64,000 nucleotides of DNA from Novosphingobium fluoreni (GTDB lineage: Bacteria > Pseudomonadota > Alphaproteobacteria > Sphingomonadales > Sphingomonadaceae), in assembly GCF_014196615.1 (NCBI RefSeq), contig NZ_JACIDY010000002.1, positions 496,001 to 560,000 on the forward strand, given 5' to 3'. Each line of letters starts with the position of its first letter. Position 1 is the first letter of the stretch. This document shows positions 58,913 through 64,000 of the stretch, one piece after another. The notes beneath the pieces are model-generated. The model was not told the origin of the DNA. It saw only the letters and a program-made list of their open reading frames with translations, and did no database searches. The position numbers and the translations under genes are program-made.

Positions 58913-59838
58913 GCGGACCGTCAGGCTGGATCATCCTCGACAAGCCGCTGGGCATGGGTTCCACGCAGGCGGTGGCGGCGGTGAAGCGCAACTTGCGCGA
59001 AGCCGGCTTCGGCAAGGGCACGAAAGTGGGCCATGGCGGCACGCTGGACCCGCTGGCCACAGGTGTCTTGCCGATCGCTCTGGGCGAGGCGACCAAGCTG
59101 ACCGGACGGATGCAGGATGCCGACAAGGCTTACGAATTCACAGTCCGGTTCGGCGAGGAAACCGACACGCTGGACCTGGAAGGCGCGGTGATCGCCACCA
59201 GCGACGTGCGGCCGACGATGCCTGATATCGAGGCTGTTCTGCCGCGCTTTACCGGCCCGATCGCGCAGGTTCCCCCGGCCTATTCGGCGCTGAAGGTGGA
59301 TGGCCAGCGGGCCTACGACCTGGCGCGGGCAGGGGAGGCGGTCGAACTGGCGAGCCGCTCGGTCGTCGTCCATGCGCTGGACATCGTGCATGTCGATACG
59401 GTTGCGGGCGGGGATCGCATCCACGCCCTCACGCTGCTGGCCAAAGTGTCCAAGGGCACCTATATACGCAGCCTTGCGCGAGACACCGCGCAGGCACTGG
59501 GCACATGCGGCACCGTGACCATGTTGCGCCGGATTAAGGCCGGGCCGTTCGACTTGTCCCATGCGATATCGCTGGACAAACTGAACGAAATCGGTAAGGG
59601 CGCGCCACTTGAACATGTGACTTTGCCGCTGGAGGCGGGGCTGGACGACATCCCGGCCATCGACCTCGACCCGGAGCAGGCAAAGGCGGTCCGACAGGGC
59701 CGTGTTCTGACCGGATTGCCCTTTTCCGATGGGCTTCATTGCGCAAGGCTGGGCCTGGTTCCCGTCGCGCTGATGGACTTGTCGGATGGCGACGCCCGTG
59801 TCGTCAGGGGGTTCAACATCATGGATGTCGCGGAGTAA
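58909..59838 (+). CDS. truB: tRNA pseudouridine(55) synthase
   Basis: TruB, 309 residues from ATG 58909. Catalytic Asp47 lies in [60 protein letters not shown] and [20 protein letters not shown] are the other signatures. The C-terminal PUA-like region ends with [10 protein letters not shown]. It makes the universal pseudouridine in the T-loop of tRNA and acts as tRNA chaperone. ATGA overlap with the M50 gene; rpsO begins 4 bp after. Confidence 0.97.
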   Translation: MSGPSGWIILDKPLGMGSTQAVAAVKRNLREAGFGKGTKVGHGGTLDPLATGVLPIALGEATKLTGRMQDADKAYEFTVRFGEETDTLDLEGAVIATSDVRPTMPDIEAVLPRFTGPIAQVPPAYSALKVDGQRAYDLARAGEAVELASRSVVVHALDIVHVDTVAGGDRIHALTLLAKVSKGTYIRSLARDTAQALGTCGTVTMLRRIKAGPFDLSHAISLDKLNEIGKGAPLEHVTLPLEAGLDDIPAIDLDPEQAKAVRQGRVLTGLPFSDGLHCARLGLVPVALMDLSDGDARVVRGFNIMDVAE

Positions 59839-59842
59839 TGAT

Positions 59843-60112
59843 ATGTCGGTAACCGCCGAAAAGAAGTCTGAGATCATCACCGACAACGCCCGCCAGTCGG
59901 GCGACACCGGTTCGCCGGAAGTGCAAGTCGCGATCCTGACCGAGCGGATCAAGAACCTGACCGAGCACTTCAAGGCTCACCACAAGGACAACCACTCGCG
60001 CCGCGGTCTGCTGGCGATGGTCAACAAGCGGCGCTCGCTGCTGGACTATCTCAAGAAGCGCGATGTCGCGCGGTACAACGCGCTGATCCAGAAGCTGGGT
60101 CTTCGCAAGTAA
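59843..60112 (+). CDS. rpsO: 30S ribosomal protein S15
   Basis: S15, exactly 89 residues from ATG 59843 ([20 protein letters not shown]). [20 protein letters not shown] and [29 protein letters not shown] complete the family. It binds 16S rRNA three-way junction in the 30S platform and in some bacteria represses its own translation. The open frame upstream to 59786 overlaps truB and is not coding for S15. A hairpin follows at 60121. Confidence 0.98.
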   Translation: MSVTAEKKSEIITDNARQSGDTGSPEVQVAILTERIKNLTEHFKAHHKDNHSRRGLLAMVNKRRSLLDYLKKRDVARYNALIQKLGLRK

Positions 60113-60120
60113 GTTTCACG

Positions 60121-60144
60121 GCGGCTCCGGGAAACCGGGGCCGC
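60121..60144 (+). terminator. Attenuator-like hairpin after rpsO
   Basis: GCGGCTCCGG (60121-60130) pairs with CCGGGGCCGC (60135-60144), with one G/T wobble, around a GAAA tetraloop. It is 8 bp after the rpsO stop. Only a weak U-rich stretch (CTCTATT) follows, so read-through into pnp is expected, as in the rpsO-pnp operon of other bacteria. Confidence 0.65.
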
Positions 60145-60210
60145 TGCTCTATTGGGCGTTCGAGAATAACGACGCCTGAAGGCCAGCGCTGCAATCCGGC
60201 GGCAAGGCCC

Positions 60211-60228
60211 GGAGCCACGACAGGCTCC
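60211..60228 (+). promoter_or_regulatory. Structured leader ahead of pnp
   Basis: GGAGCC (60211-60216) pairs with GGCTCC (60223-60228), inside a longer GC-rich structured stretch spanning about 60170-60280. In E. coli an RNase III-cleaved double-stranded leader lets PNPase control its own mRNA. This region has the right place and GC content, but I cannot prove the same mechanism. The gap is 189 bp and contains no ORF. Confidence 0.4.
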
Positions 60229-60301
60229 ACACCGGACCGGGACGGGATCCCCGGCAGTAAACCCCGCCGGCAATAGGGCCGATGGGCTGAGGAAATATCG
60301 A

Positions 60302-62632
60302 ATGTTCGACGTAAAGACTGTATCCATGGAGTGGGGCGGCAAGACCCTCACGCTGGAAACCGGCCGCATCGCCCGTCAGGCCGACGGCGCCGTGCTGGCA
60401 ACCCTGGGCGACACCGTGGTGCTGTGCGCCGTGACCGCCGCCAAGTCGGTGAAGGAAGGGCAGGACTTCTTCCCGCTCACCGTTCACTACCAGGAAAAGT
60501 TCTCCGCCGCCGGCCGTATTCCGGGCGGTTTCTTCAAGCGTGAGCGTGGCGCGACCGAAAAGGAGACGCTGACCAGCCGTCTCATCGATCGCCCGATCCG
60601 CCCGCTTTTCCCAGAGGGCTTCTACAACGAGATCAACGTCATCGCTCAGGTCATGAGCTATGATGGCGAGAACGAGCCCGATATCGTCGCGATGATCGCC
60701 GCTTCGGCTGCGCTGACCATCTCGGGCGTGCCGTTCATGGGTCCGATCGCGGCTGCCCGCGTCGGCTTCGTCGATGGCGAATACACGCTCAACCCGAAGC
60801 AGGACCAGACCCTGGCCGGTGAAGGCCGCCTCGATCTCGTCGTCGCCGCCACCGGCGATGCCGTGATGATGGTGGAATCGGAAGCCAAGGAACTTTCCGA
60901 GGACGAGATGCTGGGCGCCGTCATGTTCGCGCATGACGAGATCAAGAAGGTCGTCGACCTGATCATCGACCTCGCCGAGGAAGCGGCCAAGGATCCCTGG
61001 GATGTCGATATCTCGGACAACACCGCCGACATCAAGAAGAAGCTCAAGTCCGCAGTCGGCAAGGATGTCGCCGCGGCTTACAAGCTGACCGACAAGTCGG
61101 CCCGCTCCAACGCGCTGAACGAAGCGCGCGCCAAGGCGAAGAAGGCGTTCGCGGAAGAAACCCCGCAAACCCAGATGGTCGCCAACAAGACCATGAAGAA
61201 GGTCGAGGCGGACATCGTTCGCACCGCCATCCTCAAGGACGGTTCGCGTATCGACGGCCGCAAGCTCGACCAGATCCGCCCGATCGAGGCGATCGTCGGC
61301 TTCCTGCCGCGCACGCACGGTTCGTCGCTGTTCACGCGCGGTGAAACGCAGGCGATCTGCACCACCACGCTGGGCACCAAGGACGCCGAGCAGATGATCG
61401 ACAGCCTCGATGGCCTGTCGTACTCCAACTTCATGCTGCACTATAACTTCCCGCCGTACTCGGTTGGCGAAGTTGGGCGCTTCGGTGCTCCGGGCCGTCG
61501 TGAAGTCGGCCACGGCAAGCTGGCATGGCGCGCGCTGCACCCGGTGCTGCCGACCAAAGCGGACTTCCCGTACACCATCCGCGTCCTGTCCGACATCACC
61601 GAGTCCAACGGTTCGTCCTCGATGGCGACGGTCTGCGGCGGCTGTCTGTCGATGATGGACGCGGGCGTTCCGATCGAGCGTCCGGTGGCCGGCATCGCCA
61701 TGGGCCTGATCCTGGAAGGCAAGGACTTCGCGGTCCTGTCCGACATCCTGGGTGACGAGGATCACCTGGGCGACATGGACTTCAAGGTCGCGGGCACCGA
61801 GGCCGGCATCACCACGATGCAGATGGACATCAAGATCGCCGGCATCACTAAGGAAATCATGGCCAAGGCGCTCGAGCAGGCGAAGGCCGGCCGCACGCAC
61901 ATCCTGGGTGAGATGCAGAAGGCGCTGGGTTCGGCTCGTACCGAGCTTTCCGCCCACGCTCCGCGTATCGAGACGATCAAGATCGACAAGTCGAAGATCC
62001 GTGACATCATCGGCACCGGCGGCAAGGTCATTCGCGAGATCGTCGCGGAGACTGGCGCCAAGGTGGACATCGACGATGAGGGCGTGATCAAGATCTCCTC
62101 CTCCGACGTCAGCCAGATCGAGGCCGCGAAGGCCTGGATCCTGGGCATCGTCGAGGAAGCGGAAGTCGGCAAGATCTACGACGGCAAGGTCGTCAACATC
62201 GTCGACTTCGGTGCCTTCGTAAACTTCATGGGTGGCAAGGACGGCCTCGTCCACGTGTCCGAGATGAAGAACGAGCGCGTGGAAAAGCCGACCGACGTGG
62301 TCAAGGAAGGCCAGGCCGTGAAGGTCAAGGTCCTCGAGATTGACAACCGCGGCAAGGTTCGCCTGTCGATGCGCGTCGTCGACCAGGAGACCGGTGCCGA
62401 GTTGGAAGACACCCGTCCTGCCCGCGAACCGCGTGAGCCGCGTGGTGGTGGCGACCGTTCCGGCGGTGGTGATCGCGGTGGCAGCGGTGGCGGTGATCGT
62501 CGTCGCCCGCGCGGTGATCGCAATGACCGCGGTGGTGATCGTGGCGGCCGTGGCGGCGATCGTGGCCCGCGCCGCGATGGCAACGGCGGTGGTGATCCCG
62601 ATCACATGCCGGCCTTCCTCAAGGAAGATTGA
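60302..62632 (+). CDS. pnp: Polyribonucleotide nucleotidyltransferase
   Basis: PNPase, 776 residues. Two RNase PH domains: N-terminal with [20 protein letters not shown] and C-terminal catalytic with [20 protein letters not shown], then [22 protein letters not shown] domain at about 555-610 ([20 protein letters not shown]) and S1 domain at about 620-690 ([20 protein letters not shown]). The last 70 or so residues are an unusual Gly/Arg/Asp-rich tail with RGGGD and GGDRG repeats. It degrades RNA 3' to 5' by phosphorolysis and works in the degradosome. It ends the rimP operon. Confidence 0.98.
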   Translation: MFDVKTVSMEWGGKTLTLETGRIARQADGAVLATLGDTVVLCAVTAAKSVKEGQDFFPLTVHYQEKFSAAGRIPGGFFKRERGATEKETLTSRLIDRPIRPLFPEGFYNEINVIAQVMSYDGENEPDIVAMIAASAALTISGVPFMGPIAAARVGFVDGEYTLNPKQDQTLAGEGRLDLVVAATGDAVMMVESEAKELSEDEMLGAVMFAHDEIKKVVDLIIDLAEEAAKDPWDVDISDNTADIKKKLKSAVGKDVAAAYKLTDKSARSNALNEARAKAKKAFAEETPQTQMVANKTMKKVEADIVRTAILKDGSRIDGRKLDQIRPIEAIVGFLPRTHGSSLFTRGETQAICTTTLGTKDAEQMIDSLDGLSYSNFMLHYNFPPYSVGEVGRFGAPGRREVGHGKLAWRALHPVLPTKADFPYTIRVLSDITESNGSSSMATVCGGCLSMMDAGVPIERPVAGIAMGLILEGKDFAVLSDILGDEDHLGDMDFKVAGTEAGITTMQMDIKIAGITKEIMAKALEQAKAGRTHILGEMQKALGSARTELSAHAPRIETIKIDKSKIRDIIGTGGKVIREIVAETGAKVDIDDEGVIKISSSDVSQIEAAKAWILGIVEEAEVGKIYDGKVVNIVDFGAFVNFMGGKDGLVHVSEMKNERVEKPTDVVKEGQAVKVKVLEIDNRGKVRLSMRVVDQETGAELEDTRPAREPREPRGGGDRSGGGDRGGSGGGDRRRPRGDRNDRGGDRGGRGGDRGPRRDGNGGGDPDHMPAFLKED

Positions 62633-62655
62633 GCCGCAGCTTGGCTGACAAAGAG

Positions 62656-62685
62656 GCCGCGCCGGGCAACCGGCGCGGCTTTTTT
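62656..62685 (+). terminator. Rho-independent terminator of the rimP-pnp operon
   Basis: A perfect 10-bp stem (GCCGCGCCGG 62656-62665 with CCGGCGCGGC 62670-62679) with a GCAA loop is followed by a T6 run. It lies 24 bp after the pnp stop. Confidence 0.92.
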
Positions 62686-62869
62686 GTTGTCGGGACGTGA
62701 GGTTGGGGGTGCCACGCAAGCCGGATCGCTGCCCGAGCGGAGCCAGCTTTCCCTCGCCCCCCGCAGGCGCCCTATCTCGCTCTCCGCACTTTTGCGGCTT
62801 ATACTTGCGTGGGTTTGGCAAAACGGGGTTCTGGAGGGTGCGCTCAAGGCGTGGAGAGGCTAGCACGTC

Positions 62870-62897
62870 TTGACCTAACTAACCAGATAGGCTAAAT
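62870..62897 (+). promoter_or_regulatory. Promoter-like sequence in the gap after pnp
   Basis: TTGACC (62870-62875), 16 bp, CTAAAT (62892-62897). This is the same layout as the proposed rpsD promoter in this window (TTGACT, CTAAAC). No gene begins just downstream, so it may drive a non-coding RNA. Confidence 0.4.
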
Positions 62898-62903
62898 GCG
62901 ACA

Positions 62904-63060
62904 CCCGTTGGAGCAATCCGACACGGCGGGTGCGGGTGAACGAAGGCCTCGTTCTACACTCCCCGCATCATGCGGCCGGTGCTCAAGACGGGCGCCTGCA
63001 CCGCGATGTGAGACTTTGACCCGCCGGCACTAGCGTCGGAAATGGGGCTGGCGGGCTTTT
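62904..63060 (+). ncRNA. Candidate small RNA (speculative)
   Basis: Proposed from signals only: a promoter-like pair ends at 62897, and a 9-bp stem (63020-63028 with 63047-63055, one wobble) followed by CTTTT ends at 63060. The transcript would be about 155 nt and carries a C-rich stretch CACTCCCC near its middle, a kind of motif that in other sRNAs can pair with Shine-Dalgarno sequences. Its sequence matches no RNA family I can name. Confidence 0.25.
63020..63060 (+). terminator. Terminator-like hairpin in the gap after pnp
   Basis: CCCGCCGGC (63020-63028) pairs with GCTGGCGGG (63047-63055) with one G/T wobble; the 18-nt loop is long. CTTTT follows directly on the plus strand, and there is no T-run on the minus strand, so it faces plus-strand transcription. 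Confidence 0.45.
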
Positions 63061-63270
63061 GCGAGCTTTTCCCGTTGGTTGTCTTGCACCTTGAAAGCCG
63101 AGCGTGTGGTCCTGCTTTCGCATTCCCCCACTCGCCGGTCGCACGATGGAATGCCGAGCCAAGCCTGTCGCGCCAGGCCCGCGCCGGCCGCAACGCTTGG
63201 CCGTTGAACACTTCCCGGCGTTATCCCGCGCTCGCCAGCGGGTGCGAACGCGTGCCTGGCGGCCTCGGCC

Positions 63271-64000
63271 TCAGCCGGTCACCGTCAGGCGCGGCGGGGC
63301 GAGATCGTCGCGCGTAACTCGCTTCTCCACGCTGCGGACGCAGTTCTTGCCCGCTTTCTTCGCCTCGTACAGCGCGGTGTCGGCCATGGGCACCACATCG
63401 CTCGCGCTGGTCGATGTCTCGGGCACGGTGGCGACGCCGAACGATGCGCTGATCGACGTATCGTGCGCTTCGGAAAGTCCCTCGATCCGGGCGCGCAGCA
63501 ATTCGGCTTTCATCATGGCATCGTCCAGCCCGCAGTTGGGCAGGATGACCATCAGTTCCTCGCCACCGTACCGCGCCACGACGTCGGAAGGTCGCAGCGC
63601 GGAAATGAGCTGCGCCGCCACGTCGCGCAACACGCTGTCACCCTTGGCGTGGCCGTTCTCGTCGTTGAGGTGCTTGAAGTTGTCCAGGTCGATCATGATG
63701 ACCGAGGTCGCGCCGCCAGAGCGTTCTGCCAAGCTGATATAGCGCTCCAGCGCGTCTTCCATGTAGCGCCGGTTGTAGAGCCCGGTCAGCGGATCGCGCA
63801 GCGATTGCGTGCGCAGCTTGTCCCGCAGGGCGATGTTGGAGATCGCCAGCGACATCGAATCCGACAAGGCGCGCGCGATACGGCGCACGTCCATCAGTCG
63901 GGACATCGCCTGCTCGCCATCGTAGGACAGGATCAGCAGGCCATGCACTTGCCCCCGCGCCATCATCGGCACTTCCACCGTGGCGGCCGAGCCCATGGCA
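63271..64000 (-). CDS. Diguanylate cyclase (GGDEF domain), N-terminus beyond the window
   Basis: The minus-strand frame is open to the window edge at 64000, so the start lies outside. At least 243 residues are visible. The first 70 look like the end of a GAF-type sensor domain (VEVPMMARGQVHGLLILSYD). A linker helix (SMSLAISNIALRDKLRTQSL) leads into the GGDEF domain: RDPLTGLYNRRYMEDALERY, SVIMIDLDNFKHLNDENGHA, the active site RYGGEELMVILP (GGEEL) and SFGVATVPE. It makes cyclic di-GMP from two GTP, influencing biofilm and motility. An RxxD inhibitory site before the GGEEL (RPSD) seems present. There is no EAL domain at the end. Confidence 0.93.
   Translation of the reverse strand, partial: AMGSAATVEVPMMARGQVHGLLILSYDGEQAMSRLMDVRRIARALSDSMSLAISNIALRDKLRTQSLRDPLTGLYNRRYMEDALERYISLAERSGGATSVIMIDLDNFKHLNDENGHAKGDSVLRDVAAQLISALRPSDVVARYGGEELMVILPNCGLDDAMMKAELLRARIEGLSEAHDTSISASFGVATVPETSTSASDVVPMADTALYEAKKAGKNCVRSVEKRVTRDDLAPPRLTVTG

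Larger units (their letters stand above)
62686..63270 (+). other. Gene-poor region with promoter- and terminator-like signals
   Basis: About 585 bp between the pnp terminator and the end of the GGDEF gene. ORFs present on both strands do not look like proteins to me. A promoter-like pair at 62870-62897 and a terminator-like hairpin at 63020-63060 would bracket a transcript of about 155 nt. The stretch 63061-63270 continues GC-rich with no motif that I can name; none of tRNA, SRP RNA, tmRNA or RNase P RNA features is seen. Confidence 0.5.

Noticed and set aside
60149..62866. 905-codon minus-strand ORF opposite pnp
   Set aside because: Antisense shadow of pnp, rich in Asp/Leu/Val repeats of reversed codons; no start signal or family motif.
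62954..63211. 85-codon minus-strand and 91-codon plus-strand ORFs in the gap after pnp
   Set aside because: Both overlap the same GC-rich stretch, have no supporting signals, and look like chance ORFs; the region may be an RNA or repeat instead.

Overview
The window is 64 kb of GC-rich, gene-dense chromosome from an alphaproteobacterium, most likely a member of the Sphingomonadaceae (Novosphingobium/Sphingobium type). Four things suggest this: the protein sequences, the coaD-ppi-queA-tgt and rpiB-glyA-nrdR-trmJ gene orders, the RegB/RegA pair behind a cyo quinol oxidase, and the two TonB-dependent receptors. I see no tRNA or rRNA gene, insertion sequence, prophage or CRISPR array. Both ends are cut: coaD at the left and a GGDEF gene at the right.

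Layout. 1-8021 (+): end of coaD, a periplasmic cyclophilin, queA, a two-gene ABC exporter, a DUF481 outer-membrane protein, tgt and an S9 peptidase. 8034-13590: a 59-residue small gene, rpsD with its promoter and terminator, a chorismate mutase, then the minus-strand operon rpiB-glyA-small membrane protein-nrdR-trmJ and a GST. 13706-23609: a secreted EEP-fold protein faces a long plus-strand run of ECF sigma, FecR, TonB receptor with STN domain, deacetylase, GT4, membrane protein, DUF2141 and GT4. 23868-29838: a three-gene heavy-metal-type RND efflux system. 29844-38115: an MFS transporter faces cyoABCD-surf1-regB-regA, seven genes joined by overlapping stop and start codons. 38135-42257 (-): a small exported protein, an ENPP-type phosphodiesterase and a TonB receptor. 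42494-47721: katG, DUF454, sufE and glutamine-dependent NAD synthase. 47952-51192: a phage-shock (Psp) locus with a sigma-54 promoter and divergent pspF. 51348-62632 (+): the rimP-nusA-ylxR-infB-rbfA-truB-rpsO-pnp translation/RNA operon, carrying a DUF1697 gene and a site-2 protease gene. 62686-63270 is a gene-poor gap with signals of a possible small RNA.

How the parts work together. QueA and Tgt serve queuosine modification of tRNA. GlyA, NrdR and TrmJ join one-carbon metabolism, dNTP control and tRNA methylation. The cyo cluster pairs a terminal quinol oxidase with a two-component system whose sensor carries the quinone-binding GGTTNPF motif, which suggests feedback from the quinone pool. 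The Psp locus has a near-perfect -24/-12 promoter facing pspF, and two uncharacterised small ORFs lie between that promoter and pspA.

The best candidates for something undescribed are the ECF/FecR/TonB-receptor run that continues directly into surface-glycan genes, and the leader part of the Psp operon (a small membrane protein, then a small ORF that may be frameshifted).
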